A program made the translations under genes and the position numbers. 64,000 nt of DNA from Desulfomicrobium macestii. GTDB taxonomy: Bacteria; Desulfobacterota; Desulfovibrionia; Desulfovibrionales; Desulfomicrobiaceae. Under the pieces are notes generated by a model, which made no database searches, was not told the origin of the DNA, and saw nothing but the letters and a program-made list of their open reading frames with translations. This document shows positions 23,237 through 38,500 of the stretch, in pieces. Within the stretch, counting starts at the first letter, position 1. The number at the start of each line of letters is the position of its first letter. The DNA is taken from positions 1 through 64,000 of the forward strand of contig NZ_JADBGG010000011.1 of assembly GCF_014873765.1 (NCBI RefSeq), in the 5' to 3' direction.

Positions 23237-24298
23237 ATGGTCGATAAATTAGAAAGTCTTGCGGCAAAGTACCGCGAACTTGAGCGCGAAATGAGTACTC
23301 CTGAGATTTTTCAGGATCAGGAGCGCTATCGGAAAATCGCCAAAAAGCATGCTGAGCTTGACGAGATCGTCAAGGCTTTCGAGCTCTACAAGACATTGCT
23401 TCGCGAGATGGCTGAAAATCAGGAGCTTGCCAAGGATCCAGATCCCGAGCTTTGCGAGATGGCCCAGGCGGAAATTGTCATTCTGAAAGCCAGGATCGGG
23501 GAGCAGGAGCGGTTGCTCAAACAGCTTTTGACCCCCAAGGATCCCCTGGATGAGAAAAACATCATCCTTGAGATCCGTGCCGGTACCGGCGGAGAAGAGG
23601 CGGCCCTGTTTGTGGCCGATATCTTCAGGATGTATTCGCGCTATGCCGAGCTGCATTCCTGGCGTGTGGAAGTTATGAGTAGCAGCGACACGGGGACTGG
23701 AGGCTTCAAGGAAATTATTGCGTCCGTTTCCGGGACCAATGTTTACAGCAAGCTCAAGTTCGAGTCGGGTGCACATCGGGTCCAGCGTGTTCCGGCAACC
23801 GAAAGTCAGGGCCGCATTCACACTTCCGCCATCACCGTCGCGATTCTTCCGGAAGCTGAAGAAGTCGATGTGAAGATCGATCCGACCGATATCCGGGTGG
23901 ATGTGTTCCGTTCTTCCGGTCCTGGCGGGCAGTCGGTCAACACGACCGACTCGGCCATCCGCATCACCCATCTCGCCACGGGTCTGGTCGTCATTTGTCA
24001 GGACGAGAAATCGCAGCACAAGAACAAGGCCAAGGCCCTCAAAGTGCTGCGTTCCCGTCTTCTTCAGGCCGCCCAGGATGAGACGAAGAAGGCCTATGAC
24101 GACAATCGCAAGTCACAGGTGGGCTCGGGCGATCGTTCCGAGCGCATTCGCACCTACAATTATCCGCAGGGGCGTGTGACCGACCACCGCATCAACCTCA
24201 CGCTTTATAATCTTGATCAGGCCATGGAGGGTCACATCGATGACATCATTGATGGTCTGGTTCAGCATTACCAAGCAGAAGCCATGAAAGAAAGCTGA
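23237..24298 (+). CDS. prfA: Peptide chain release factor 1
   Basis: Recognises UAA and UAG stop codons and triggers peptide release. The 353-residue product has the codon-recognition region with the PAT-like tripeptide in [12 protein letters not shown] and the catalytic GGQ at 230-232 in [15 protein letters not shown]. That glutamine is the substrate of PrmC, encoded next. The last codons and stop overlap a short terminator hairpin. Confidence 0.98.
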   Translation: MVDKLESLAAKYRELEREMSTPEIFQDQERYRKIAKKHAELDEIVKAFELYKTLLREMAENQELAKDPDPELCEMAQAEIVILKARIGEQERLLKQLLTPKDPLDEKNIILEIRAGTGGEEAALFVADIFRMYSRYAELHSWRVEVMSSSDTGTGGFKEIIASVSGTNVYSKLKFESGAHRVQRVPATESQGRIHTSAITVAILPEAEEVDVKIDPTDIRVDVFRSSGPGGQSVNTTDSAIRITHLATGLVVICQDEKSQHKNKAKALKVLRSRLLQAAQDETKKAYDDNRKSQVGSGDRSERIRTYNYPQGRVTDHRINLTLYNLDQAMEGHIDDIIDGLVQHYQAEAMKES

Positions 24299-24318
24299 GG
24301 AGACTCGGCTTTTTTTTT
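24294..24318 (+). terminator. Short terminator overlapping the prfA stop
   Basis: GCTGAG and CTCGGC pair around a GAGA tetraloop, followed by nine T residues. The prfA stop codon lies in the 5' arm. It would reduce, though probably not abolish, transcription of prmC. Confidence 0.75.
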
Positions 24319-24322
24319 GCCC

Positions 24323-25165
24323 ATGCCGTCCCGCAAATCAATACTGGAGCACTGGGAGAAATTGCTGCTTGAAAGCGGTGTTGATTCCCCCCGCCTGTCC
24401 GCGCAGGTTCTGCTGGCGCATGTCCTTGGCATTTCCCGACTCGACATGCTCCTTGAGAGTGGCGCCTCGGTGGACGAGCCATGTCGCTTGCGGATGGCTG
24501 AACTTTGCAGGCGGCGAATGGCCGGCGAGCCCGTGGCGTACATTGTTGGCGAAAGGGAATTTTACGGATTTGCCTTCCACGTCGGCCCCGAGGTACTCAT
24601 CCCCAGGCCCGAGACCGAGCTGATTATCGACCATTTGCTCGATTCGCTGGGCAAGGATTCATGCCTGAAGGTCCTGGATGTCGGTACTGGAAGCGGCGCC
24701 CTGGCCGTATCCTGTGCCAATCTTTTTCCCAACTTTCGGATTGTGGCGGTTGACATATCCTTTGATGCGCTAAAAGTCGCACGCAAGAATGCGCGGCTTC
24801 ACAATGTCACGGACCGGATTCTCTTATTGCAAGGAGATCTGCTCGAATCTCTGCGCACGGATGTTTTCGATGTCGTGCTCGCAAATCTTCCCTACGTACC
24901 CCTGTCCACGCGAGAATCACTCAGTCGGGAAGTGCTTTGCCATGAACCGGAAATCGCACTTTTTTCCGGTCCTGACGGTCTGGATTGTTATCGTGCCCTG
25001 GCTCTGTCGCTTCGCGGCGCCATGAAGCCCGGAGCCCTGCTCCTGTGCGAAATTGACCACACCCACGGACAGGCCATGACCGAGTTGTTTTCAGGGATCG
25101 CCAGGGATGTGCGTATCGTGCAGGATTATGCTGGGCTGGACCGAGTGGCGATTGTTGTTTTTTAG
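24323..25165 (+). CDS. prmC: Release factor glutamine methyltransferase
   Basis: S-adenosylmethionine-dependent methylation of the GGQ glutamine of RF1 and RF2. The 280-residue product has an N-terminal helical domain, the SAM-binding loop DVGTGSGALAVS and VDIS. The catalytic tetrapeptide is N188-L-P-Y191, where the family usually has NPPY. No ribosome site precedes ATG 24323: the only GAGGAG is about 20 bases upstream, separated by the T-run of the terminator. Start choice is therefore somewhat uncertain (TTG 24317 is the alternative). Function follows from family and from adjacency to prfA. Confidence 0.93.
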   Translation: MPSRKSILEHWEKLLLESGVDSPRLSAQVLLAHVLGISRLDMLLESGASVDEPCRLRMAELCRRRMAGEPVAYIVGEREFYGFAFHVGPEVLIPRPETELIIDHLLDSLGKDSCLKVLDVGTGSGALAVSCANLFPNFRIVAVDISFDALKVARKNARLHNVTDRILLLQGDLLESLRTDVFDVVLANLPYVPLSTRESLSREVLCHEPEIALFSGPDGLDCYRALALSLRGAMKPGALLLCEIDHTHGQAMTELFSGIARDVRIVQDYAGLDRVAIVVF

Positions 25166-25289
25166 CACTTAATATGTTGTCTGAAAGGAACTGTCATTGA
25201 GGCGGATGTGTGTAGTTCGGTTAAACGTGATTGATTTCGGGTTGTTGCGTTTGCAGAATTTGTGGCATGAAGTTTGATAACAGCTGGTC

Positions 25290-26213
25290 ATGAAACAGAC
25301 TACACTACGAAAAGAAGTTCGATGCTCCGGCGTCGGTTTGCATAGCGGCCAGAAGGTTGAGATGGTTCTCAAGCCCGCGCCTGCCGATACAGGGGTCATT
25401 TTTTCCTTGTCGACCAAGAGCGGGCGACAGGTCGTGGTGCCGGAGCCTGGAAAGGTCGTAGGCACAGGGTTGGCCACAACTTTGGGCACTGCGGGGGCCA
25501 AGGTTTCCACGGTGGAACACCTTCTTGCCGCCCTGGTCGGTTTGGAAATAGACAATGTCCTAGTCGAAGTTGATGGAGAGGAAATCCCCATTCTCGATGG
25601 GAGCGCTTCCGTATACGTGTACCTGATCAATTCCGCCGGGATCCGGGTTCTCGATCGTCCCCGCGAGGTTGCCAAGATCAAGCGTACCCTTGTTTTCGAA
25701 CAGGACGGAAAACGCGTTGTGGCCAAGCCCTTCAATGGTTTGAAGATTGATTATCAAATCAACTTCCCGCATCCGCAGATCGGCACGCAGAATTTTAGTT
25801 TCGAGTCCACTCCGCTTACTTTCTCCCACCGCATCGCCCGGGCCAGAACATTCGGGTTCATGAAAGATGTTGAGTGGTTGCAGAAAAACGGTCTGGCTCT
25901 TGGCGGTTCACTCGAAAATGCGGTTGTCTTTGACGACTACGGAGTGGTCAATCCTGAAGGCTTGCGTTTCACAGACGAAATGGTCCGCCACAAAATTTTG
26001 GATTTCATGGGTGATATAGCTGTGGGAAGTCATCGCATTTGGGGTCATTTTGAAGTCTCCTGTTCCGGTCATGACTTCAACAACAGATTCATGCGTTATC
26101 TTTTTGATAATCAGTCAGAGTTCCTGGATTTTGTTGCTCTTGAAGACACTGTAAGCCATGCCAAATGCCCTGACCCGGTGCTTGTGCCTGTAGGGGTGCC
26201 TGCCTGGGCCTGA
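25290..26213 (+). CDS. lpxC: UDP-3-O-acyl-N-acetylglucosamine deacetylase
   Basis: Zinc-dependent committed step of lipid A synthesis, showing an LPS-bearing Gram-negative cell. The 307-residue product has the N-terminal CSGVGLHSG, the zinc histidine in TVEHLLAAL, the FMKDVEWLQKNGLALGGS region and a further histidine in the DFMGDIAVGSHRIWGH segment. No strong ribosome site is visible before the ATG. It is single in this window; a tetraloop terminator follows five bases after the stop. Confidence 0.97.
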   Translation: MKQTTLRKEVRCSGVGLHSGQKVEMVLKPAPADTGVIFSLSTKSGRQVVVPEPGKVVGTGLATTLGTAGAKVSTVEHLLAALVGLEIDNVLVEVDGEEIPILDGSASVYVYLINSAGIRVLDRPREVAKIKRTLVFEQDGKRVVAKPFNGLKIDYQINFPHPQIGTQNFSFESTPLTFSHRIARARTFGFMKDVEWLQKNGLALGGSLENAVVFDDYGVVNPEGLRFTDEMVRHKILDFMGDIAVGSHRIWGHFEVSCSGHDFNNRFMRYLFDNQSEFLDFVALEDTVSHAKCPDPVLVPVGVPAWA

Positions 26214-26217
26214 GTCG

Positions 26218-26242
26218 AAAAGCGTCGAAAGACGCTTTTTTT
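26218..26242 (+). terminator. Terminator after lpxC
   Basis: AAAGCGTC and GACGCTTT pair around a GAAA tetraloop and are followed by a T-run to 26242. Confidence 0.9.
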
Positions 26243-26262
26243 AATTTCCTGAAAAATAATGC

Positions 26263-26289
26263 TTGCCTTTGAGATTGAATGCTCATAAT
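26263..26289 (+). promoter_or_regulatory. Possible promoter of the tRNA-tuf transcript
   Basis: TTGCCT (26263-26268) and CATAAT (26284-26289) lie between the lpxC terminator and tRNA-Thr. The -10 box matches at five of six positions, but the 15-base spacer is short. Confidence 0.35.
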
Positions 26290-26305
26290 GACTTCGTTCT
26301 CACGG

Positions 26306-26381
26306 GCTGGCGTAGCTCAACTGGTAGAGCAGCTGATTTGTAATCAGCAGGTTGCGGGTTCAAGTCCCATCGCCAGCTCCA
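26306..26381 (+). tRNA. tRNA-Thr (TGT)
   Basis: A 76-base cloverleaf with encoded CCA. Acceptor GCTGGCG pairs with CGCCAGC, the anticodon loop is TTTGTAA with anticodon TGT, and the T loop is TTCAAGT. It is the first of the tRNA trio before tuf. Confidence 0.97.
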
Positions 26382-26387
26382 GGTGAT

Positions 26388-26473
26388 GGAGGGGTTCCCG
26401 AGTGGCCAAAGGGAACAGACTGTAAATCTGTCGGCGTACGCCTTCGGAGGTTCAAATCCTCCCCCCTCCACCA
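26388..26473 (+). tRNA. tRNA-Tyr (GTA)
   Basis: An 86-base class II tRNA with a long variable arm and encoded CCA. Acceptor GGAGGGG pairs with CCCCTCC; anticodon GTA lies in the loop CTGTAAA. Six bases separate it from tRNA-Thr. Confidence 0.97.
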
Positions 26474-26538
26474 AGAAGAAGCCGTGAAAACCAGTAGGAG
26501 ACAGAGATCATGCTGTCGCCTGACTACTGAGATGAAAT

Positions 26539-26614
26539 GCGGGAGTAGCTCAATGGCTAGAGCATCAGCCTTCCAAGCTGAGGGTTGCGGGTTCGAGTCC
26601 CGTTTCCCGCTCCA
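26539..26614 (+). tRNA. tRNA-Gly (TCC)
   Basis: A 76-base tRNA with encoded CCA. Acceptor GCGGGAG pairs with the 3' TTCCCGC side (one G-T), and the anticodon loop CTTCCAA gives TCC. The order Thr-Tyr-Gly-tuf resembles the classical tRNA-tufB operon. Confidence 0.96.
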
Positions 26615-26719
26615 TTTCCTCGTCTCACCAGTCTTGCGCCTCCATTTTTCCTCATCTCTTCTTAAGTAGCATTCACTTATACATATATAGTAATTCGTAA
26701 TTTTATTAGGGGGTAATGT

Positions 26720-27913
<1,194 letters not shown>

Positions 27914-27916
27914 AGA

Positions 27917-28066
27917 ATGCGCATTAATATCCTTCTTGCTTGTGGTGATTGCAAGCGTAGAAACTACGCTACCCAGAAGAACAAAAAGAACACGACTACG
28001 AAGCTTGAGCTGAGCAAATTCTGTCCTTTTTGCGGAAAGCACACGAAGCATCGCGAATCTAAATAG
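27917..28066 (+). CDS. rpmG: 50S ribosomal protein L33
   Basis: A 49-residue zinc-type L33 with C9, C12, C36 and C39 (ACGDC and FCPFCG). Its ATG lies three bases after the tuf stop with no clear ribosome site in the gap beyond GTGGAG in the tuf end. It is easily missed because of its length. Confidence 0.96.
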   Translation: MRINILLACGDCKRRNYATQKNKKNTTTKLELSKFCPFCGKHTKHRESK

Positions 28067-28118
28067 TGTAATGCGGATGCTGCCCAAGCAGCATCTGCAT
28101 TGAAAATTTCCCTCACGC

Positions 28119-28194
28119 AGGCCAGTAGCTCTAACGGTAGAGCATCGGACTCCAAATCCGAGGGCTGGGGGTTCGAATCCCTCCTGGCCTGCCA
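28119..28194 (+). tRNA. tRNA-Trp (CCA)
   Basis: A 76-base tRNA with encoded CCA. Acceptor AGGCCAG pairs with CTGGCCT; the anticodon loop CTCCAAA gives CCA. It is embedded between rpmG and secE, as in many bacteria. Confidence 0.97.
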
Positions 28195-28208
28195 TACATT
28201 TACTAGCG

Positions 28209-28451
28209 ATGGACATAATGAAAAAGAATGCCGAAGCAGAATTGCAAAAACAAGGAATCATGCAGAAGTTAACTGATCTGCGTGTATTCTTTGACCAAGC
28301 AAAAGTGGAACTGAAGAAAGTTGTTTGGCCTGACAAGCAGGAGACCATCAGTACCAGTTCGGCGGTTTTGTTGTTGGTAGTCGTAATGGCACTCTTTCTT
28401 GGCGTTGTGGATTTGGTGCTGACCAAAATCATTGCAGCCGTTCTGTCCTAA
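28209..28451 (+). CDS. secE: Preprotein translocase subunit SecE
   Basis: An 80-residue single-pass form of SecE (one transmembrane helix at about 53-75, preceded by the conserved amphipathic ELKKVVWPDKQET). It clamps SecY in the translocon. The start could be ATG 28209 or ATG 28218; neither has a strong ribosome site. Confidence 0.95.
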   Translation: MDIMKKNAEAELQKQGIMQKLTDLRVFFDQAKVELKKVVWPDKQETISTSSAVLLLVVVMALFLGVVDLVLTKIIAAVLS

Positions 28452-28463
28452 GGCGAGGCCATC

Positions 28464-29006
28464 ATGAGCGACGAACCTAAGGCGCGCTGGTATATAATTC
28501 ACACATATTCGGGATTCGAACAGCGGGTGGAGCAGACGATCAGGGAAATGATCCGTACCGGACAGGCCAAGGGCTTGGTCGAAGACGTGATTGTTCCGAC
28601 GGAAAAAGTGGTTGAGCTGATCAAGGGGCAGAAGCGCACCTCCACGCGCAAGTTTTATCCCGGTTATGCAATGGTCAAAATGGTGTTCACGGACGATTCA
28701 TGGCACATGATTCAGTCCATTCCGAAAGTAACCGGCTTCATTGGCGGAAAAAGCCGACCGGTGCCGCTTACGGATAAAGAAGCGCAGAGAATTCTGGCGA
28801 CAATCGAAACCAGGAAAGAACAGCCCAGGCCAAAATTTCATTTTGAACGTGGTGACGACGTCCGTGTAATTGACGGTCCTTTTGCAAATTTCAATGCCAC
28901 GGTTGAAGATGTGAATTACGATAAAGGCAAATTGCGTGTCTCGGTATCTATTTTCGGAAGACAAACGCCGGTTGAGCTGGACTTTGTTCAGGTGACCAAA
29001 GGCTGA
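28464..29006 (+). CDS. nusG: Transcription termination/antitermination protein NusG
   Basis: A 180-residue protein with the NGN domain (about 8-115, WYIIHTYSGFEQRVEQ) that binds the RNA polymerase clamp. The C-terminal KOW domain (about 128-178, RGDDVRVIDGPFANFNATVEDV) contacts Rho or S10. It lies between secE and rplK in the standard order. Confidence 0.98.
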   Translation: MSDEPKARWYIIHTYSGFEQRVEQTIREMIRTGQAKGLVEDVIVPTEKVVELIKGQKRTSTRKFYPGYAMVKMVFTDDSWHMIQSIPKVTGFIGGKSRPVPLTDKEAQRILATIETRKEQPRPKFHFERGDDVRVIDGPFANFNATVEDVNYDKGKLRVSVSIFGRQTPVELDFVQVTKG

Positions 29007-29031
29007 TAATTTTTAGATATGAGGTGGTGTT

Positions 29032-29454
29032 ATGGCCAAAAAAATTAATGCAATAATCAAACTGCAACTTCCCGCAGGAGCTGCGAACCCTTCACCCCCG
29101 GTGGGCCCTGCCTTGGGTCAGCATGGTGTGAATATCATGGAGTTCTGTAAGGCGTACAACGCCAAGACTCTCAATGATAAGGGTACGATCATTCCGGTTG
29201 AGATCACGGTCTTTTCCGACCGTTCTTTCACCTTTATCACCAAGACTCCTCCGGCTGCAGTGCTTTTGGTCAAGGCTGCCAAGCTGCAAAAGGGATCTGG
29301 TGAGCCCAACAAGAAAAAGGTTGGGAAGGTGAGCATGGCTCAAATCGAGGAAATTGCGAAGATCAAGATGCCCGACCTTTCGGCTTATGATCTGAATGCC
29401 GCATGCAAGACCATTATGGGCACTGCACGCAGCATGGGAATTGAAGTGGAATAA
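29032..29454 (+). CDS. rplK: 50S ribosomal protein L11
   Basis: A 140-residue protein of the GTPase-associated centre. It has the proline-rich N-terminal hinge [20 protein letters not shown] and the rRNA-binding C-terminal domain ending [21 protein letters not shown] precedes the ATG. It is co-transcribed with rplA. Confidence 0.98.
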   Translation: MAKKINAIIKLQLPAGAANPSPPVGPALGQHGVNIMEFCKAYNAKTLNDKGTIIPVEITVFSDRSFTFITKTPPAAVLLVKAAKLQKGSGEPNKKKVGKVSMAQIEEIAKIKMPDLSAYDLNAACKTIMGTARSMGIEVE

Positions 29455-29469
29455 GGGAGTAAGCGAGCT

Positions 29470-30174
29470 ATGCCCAAGCACGGAAAAAAATTTCAGAAAG
29501 TATTTGAGGCCATCGATGGTCTCAAGATGTACGATGTGGCTGAAGCTGTCGAGTTGGTTCTCAAAAGCTCGTATGCCAAGTTTGACGAGACCGTTGACGT
29601 CGCAGTAAATCTTGGAGTCAATCCCAAGTACTCCGATCAGATGGTGCGCGGTGCTGTATCCATGCCCCACGGCCTGGGCAAGACTGTCCGCGTGGTCGCC
29701 TTCTGCAAGGGTGAAAACGAAGAAAAGGCTCTGAGCGCCGGTGCCATTGCGGCAGGCGGAGATGAGCTCGTCGAGAAGATCAAGGGCGGCTGGCTCGAAT
29801 TCGACAATGCCGTAGCCACTCCCGATATGATGGGACACGTCGGCAAGATCGGTAAGATCCTCGGACCCCGTGGTCTCATGCCCAATGCCAAGACCGGCAC
29901 GGTCACCGTCGAGCTGGAGAAGGCCATTCAGGAACTGCTCGCGGGCAAGGTGGAGTTCCGTGTGGACAAGGCCGGCGTTATCCATGCTCCCATTGGCAAG
30001 GTATCCTTCGGTTCCGAGAAGCTGCTTGGCAACCTGCGCACGGTAATCGATGCGCTGATCAAGCTCAAACCCTCCACCGCCAAGGGTACGTATGTGAAGG
30101 CAGTGTCCCTGTCCTCCACTATGGGACCGGGCGTCAAGGTTGACGCTGCTTCCCTGCGCAAAGCGGGTGAATAA
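29470..30174 (+). CDS. rplA: 50S ribosomal protein L1
   Basis: A 234-residue L1-stalk protein with the signature [22 protein letters not shown]. In other bacteria L1 also represses its own rplKA transcript. It is the second gene of the L11 pair; the rplJ leader begins just after its stop. Confidence 0.98.
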   Translation: MPKHGKKFQKVFEAIDGLKMYDVAEAVELVLKSSYAKFDETVDVAVNLGVNPKYSDQMVRGAVSMPHGLGKTVRVVAFCKGENEEKALSAGAIAAGGDELVEKIKGGWLEFDNAVATPDMMGHVGKIGKILGPRGLMPNAKTGTVTVELEKAIQELLAGKVEFRVDKAGVIHAPIGKVSFGSEKLLGNLRTVIDALIKLKPSTAKGTYVKAVSLSSTMGPGVKVDAASLRKAGE

Positions 30175-30276
30175 GTTTCAAAACAAGTAGATGAGTCAGA
30201 GAATGCAGGTGGATCTTCCTTAATATCCTGCTGAGACTGCTTTGGCTCAGTCTGCCTAGCTATAGAGAGGTATGTG
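30175..30276 (+). ncRNA. Ribosomal protein L10 leader region
   Basis: The 102 bases between rplA and rplJ contain CTGAGACTGC...GGCTCAGTC-type complementary segments and end in GAGAGG before the rplJ start. Position and pairing potential fit the L10(L12)4-binding leader that autoregulates rplJL. The call rests mainly on position. Confidence 0.5.
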
Positions 30277-30795
30277 GTGAATAGGGCAGAAAAAGCAAAA
30301 ATCATCGATGGCCTGAAGGAGAGGGCTGACAAGGCGAGCATCGCCATTGTCACGGATTTCCATGGGCTCAAAGTGGCAGAGCTTACTCCCTTGCGTGCAA
30401 AATTGCATGAGGTGGGGTGCGACTATCAGGTCGTGAAGAATACTCTGGCACGGAAAGCTTTCATGGAAGGACCGCATGTGGTACTCAATGATCATTTGAA
30501 GTACAACTGCGCCGTGGCTTTCGGTTATGACGACCCTGTCGTCGCTGCAAAGGTCCTGGTTGAGTTTGCAAAGAAGAACGACAAGTTTTCCGTGCGTTAT
30601 GCCAGTCTTGAAGGCAAGTTCCTGGAAGAGGCATCCATTAAGGCCCTTTCCGAGTTGCCCGGACGCGAACAGCTGCTTGCATCTGTTCTGGGTACGATGA
30701 ACGCGGTTCCGCAGAATTTCGTTTCTCTCTTTGCCAATGTTGTTCGAGGTATGGTCAATGTACTGACCGCTCTCAAAGACAAAAAAGAAGAATGA
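30277..30795 (+). CDS. rplJ: 50S ribosomal protein L10
   Basis: The 172-residue base of the L7/L12 stalk. The GTG at 30277 is favoured over GTG 30274 because it is six bases from GAGAGG and gives the usual MNRAEKA start. The DFHGLKVAELTPLRAKL segment is typical, and the C-terminal helix that binds L12 dimers is present. Confidence 0.97.
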   Translation: MNRAEKAKIIDGLKERADKASIAIVTDFHGLKVAELTPLRAKLHEVGCDYQVVKNTLARKAFMEGPHVVLNDHLKYNCAVAFGYDDPVVAAKVLVEFAKKNDKFSVRYASLEGKFLEEASIKALSELPGREQLLASVLGTMNAVPQNFVSLFANVVRGMVNVLTALKDKKEE

Positions 30796-30822
30796 GCCAA
30801 AGCTAATATTTAGGAGGATAAA

Positions 30823-31206
30823 ATGTCTGATATCACCAAAGAACAGGTTGTCGAATTTATTGCTAACATGACTGTGTTGGAACTCTCCGTCTTCATCAAG
30901 GAACTCGAAGAGAAGTTCGGCGTATCCGCCGCAGCTCCCGTTGCCGCTTTCGCCGCTGCTCCTGCAGCCGCTGCCGAAGCCGCTGAAGAAGAGAAGACCG
31001 AATTCGATGTCGTCCTGACCGAAGCCGGCGCCAACAAGATTGGTGTCATCAAGGTTGTGCGCGCTCTGACCAGCCTGGGTCTGAAAGAAGCCAAGGCCAA
31101 AGTCGACGAGACTCCTTCCGTGATCCTGGAAGCCGCTGCAAAGGACGCCGCCAACGACGCCAAGAAGCAGCTTGAAGAAGCTGGTGCAAAGGTTGAAATT
31201 AAGTAG
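30823..31206 (+). CDS. rplL: 50S ribosomal protein L7/L12
   Basis: The 127-residue stalk protein: an N-terminal dimerisation domain (about 1-35), an alanine-rich hinge (about 36-55), and a C-terminal factor-binding domain with [27 protein letters not shown] precedes the ATG. A strong hairpin terminator separates it from rpoB. Confidence 0.98.
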   Translation: MSDITKEQVVEFIANMTVLELSVFIKELEEKFGVSAAAPVAAFAAAPAAAAEAAEEEKTEFDVVLTEAGANKIGVIKVVRALTSLGLKEAKAKVDETPSVILEAAAKDAANDAKKQLEEAGAKVEIK

Positions 31207-31231
31207 TTTTTTGCTTTCTGTTTGACTTTTC

Positions 31232-31280
31232 GTAAAGAGTGTAAGGGGAAAAAAACCTCTTACACTCTTTACGCCTTTTT
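31232..31280 (+). terminator. rplL-rpoB intergenic attenuator
   Basis: A perfect 14-bp inverted repeat (GTAAAGAGTGTAAG at 31232-31245 with its complement at 31259-31272), extended inside by GG/CC, and followed by TTTTT at 31276-31280. The T-run is short and comes three bases after the stem, so partial termination between the stalk and RNA polymerase genes is likely. Confidence 0.8.
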
Positions 31281-31402
31281 GTGTAACACCACGCCTTAAG
31301 CGTCAGCATATGCGACTGAGTGATTTTTCACCATAGCTTCTCTCCCTTTGGTCCCAGAACGCTTTGCCTGCCCAGCAACATCCCATTTCCTGAGGGGAAA
31401 CG

Positions 31403-35494
<4,092 letters not shown>

Positions 35495-35551
35495 TCCCTC
35501 GGCAAGACCGGCCACAGCATTGCAATTCGACCAAAGCAAGAGGAATACACG

Positions 35552-38500
35552 ATGAGTCTTGATGATCTTTTTACACAACGGGGCAGTGCATCCAGCTCTT
35601 TCAATAGCCAGAATCTCAAAGCGATCGGAATAAACGTCGCTTCTCCGGAGAAGATTCGCGAATGGTCTTTCGGTGAAGTAAAAAAACCCGAAACGATTAA
35701 CTATCGTACATTTAAGCCGGAGCGGGACGGCCTTTTCTGCGCCAAGATCTTCGGTCCGGTAAAGGATTACGAATGCAACTGCGGAAAGTACAAGCGCATG
35801 AAGCATCGCGGCATTGTCTGCGAAAAGTGCGGTGTCGAAGTAATTGCCTCCAAGGTCAGGCGCGAGAGAATGGGGCACATTGAACTTGCCGCTCCGGTCG
35901 CTCACATCTGGTTCTTGAAGTCCCTTCCGTCCAAGATCGGCACCTTGCTTGATATGACCATGGCCGATCTCGAAAAAGTACTTTATTTTGATTCATATAT
36001 AATTCTGGATCCAGGCGAGACGACCTTGCTGAAGAAGCAGGTCATTTCCGAGGAACAGTATTTTCAGATTCTCGATCACTATGACGACAACGCCATAACG
36101 GTCGGCATGGGTGCCGAATCCATCAAGATCCTGCTTCAGGAAATTGATTTGGCGAGCCTGCGAGTGGAATTGCGCGAGGAATCCCAGTCCACCCGCTCCC
36201 AGACCAAGAAAAAGAAGTTGGCCAAACGGCTGAAAATCGTCGAGGCATTTCTGGAATCCGGGAACAAGCCCGAGTGGATGGTCATGGACGTGATCCCGAT
36301 CATCCCGCCCGAGCTGCGCCCCCTAGTTCCGCTCGACGGCGGCAGGTTCGCCACGTCGGACCTGAACGATCTGTATCGCCGGGTCATCAACCGCAATAAC
36401 CGTTTGAAGCGGCTTTTGGAGCTTGGCGCACCGGACATCATCATCCGCAATGAAAAGCGCATGTTGCAGGAGTCCGTGGATGCCCTTTTCGACAACGGCC
36501 GCCGCGGTCGCGCCATAACCGGGACCAACGGGCGTCCGCTCAAATCCTTGTCCGACATGATCAAGGGCAAGCAGGGCCGTTTCCGTCAGAATCTTCTCGG
36601 CAAACGCGTCGACTATTCCGGACGTTCCGTTATCGTGGTCGGCCCGTATCTGAAACTCCATCAGTGCGGCCTTCCCAAGAAGATGGCTCTGGAACTCTTC
36701 AAGCCCTTCATCTATTCAAAGCTTGAGGAGCGGGGTTATGCCAGCACCATCAAGAGCGCGAAGAAGATGGTCGAGCGCGAGGAAATCGCCGTATGGGATA
36801 TCCTCGAAGAGGTAGTGCGTGAATACCCCATTCTGCTGAACCGCGCACCGACATTGCATCGTCTTGGCATCCAGGCCTTTGAACCGATTCTGGTCGAAGG
36901 AAAGGCGATACGTTTGCACCCGCTGGTGTGTACGGCTTTCAACGCCGACTTTGACGGTGACCAGATGGCCGTGCATGTGCCTCTTTCGGTTGAGGCCCAG
37001 ATCGAATGCCGCGTGCTCATGATGTCCACGAACAACATTCTGTCCCCGGCCAACGGTTCTCCAATCATCGTGCCTTCGCAGGATATCGTTCTTGGTCTGT
37101 ACTTCCTGACCGTGGAGCGTCCTTTCGAGCGTGGCGAGGGCATGATCTTCGCCGATCCCGATGAGGTCATCTGCGCCTTTGACGCAAACCATGTGGAGAT
37201 GCATGCCCGGATCAAGGTCCGCATCGACGGTGCATTGGTCGAGACCACCCCCGGGAGAATCATCATCCGCGAGATCGTGCCGACGGAAGTTCCTTTCGAG
37301 GTGTACAACCGCGAGATGAGCAAGAAAGTTATCGGCCGTCTGGTGGGCGAAGCCTATCGTCTGGCCGGCACCAAGGCCACGGTCATTCTGTGCGACAAGC
37401 TCAAGGATTTGGGTTTTGAGTATTCGACCCAGGCCGGCATTACCGTCGGCGTGAAGGATCTGACCATCCCGCCAGCCAAGTCCGGCATCCTGGACCGCTC
37501 CCACACGGAAGTTTCGGATATCGAGCAGCAGTACCGCGAGGGTATCATCACCCGCACGGAAAAATACAACAAGGTCGTTGACGTCTGGACAAAGGCGACC
37601 AATGACGTGGCCGACGCCATGATGCGGGAGCTCAAGTACGACACCGTGCTCAACCCGAAGCAGGATGATTCCCCGCATGTCAAGCATGCGCTGCGTTGGG
37701 AAGTTTCCAAGCTCAAGGAAGAGCGCTGCAACAGCTTCAACTCGGTGTTCATGATGGCCAACTCCGGCGCCCGAGGCAATCAGGACCAGATGCGCCAGCT
37801 GGCCGGCATGCGTGGTCTGATGGCCAAGCCCTCCGGTGAAATCATCGAGACGCCCATCACCTCGTCCTTCCGTGAAGGGTTGACCATTCTGCAGTACTTC
37901 ACGTCCACGCACGGAGCACGCAAAGGTCTCGCCGACACCGCGCTCAAGACCGCGAACTCGGGCTACCTGACACGCCGTCTGGTCGACGTGGTGCAGGATG
38001 TCATCGTCAGCGAGCATGACTGCAAGACGGTTGACGGTATCGAGCTCACGCACGTCACCAAGAGCGGTGAAATCACCGTGCGTCTGAGTGAGCGCGTTCT
38101 TGGCCGGACAGCCATGTACGACATTCTTGATCCTGAAACCGGCGAGGTTTTCATCCCCGCCAATGCAATGATCAACGAGGAATTTGTCTCCGAGATCGAA
38201 CGGCGCAACATCTCGACCATCACCATCCGTTCCGCGCTGACATGCAAGGCGAAGCACGGGGTGTGCGCGCTGTGTTATGGTCGCGACCTGGCGCGGGGCC
38301 ATCTGGTCAATGTCGGTGAGGCTGTAGGCATCATCGCCGCCCAGTCCATCGGTGAGCCTGGAACGCAGTTGACCATGAGAACATTCCACATCGGTGGTAC
38401 CGCCTCCAAGGAAATCGAGCAGAGCAGGTATGAGGCTCTGAACAAGGGTCGGATCGTTCTCTCTCGTGTGCGGACGGTTACCAATAACCGTGGGGAGCGC

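Noticed and set aside
25263-25276. Sigma-54-like TGGCATG-N4-TTGAT before lpxC
   Set aside because: It lacks the C of the -12 GC pair and would place the transcript start about four bases before the ATG. Probably chance.
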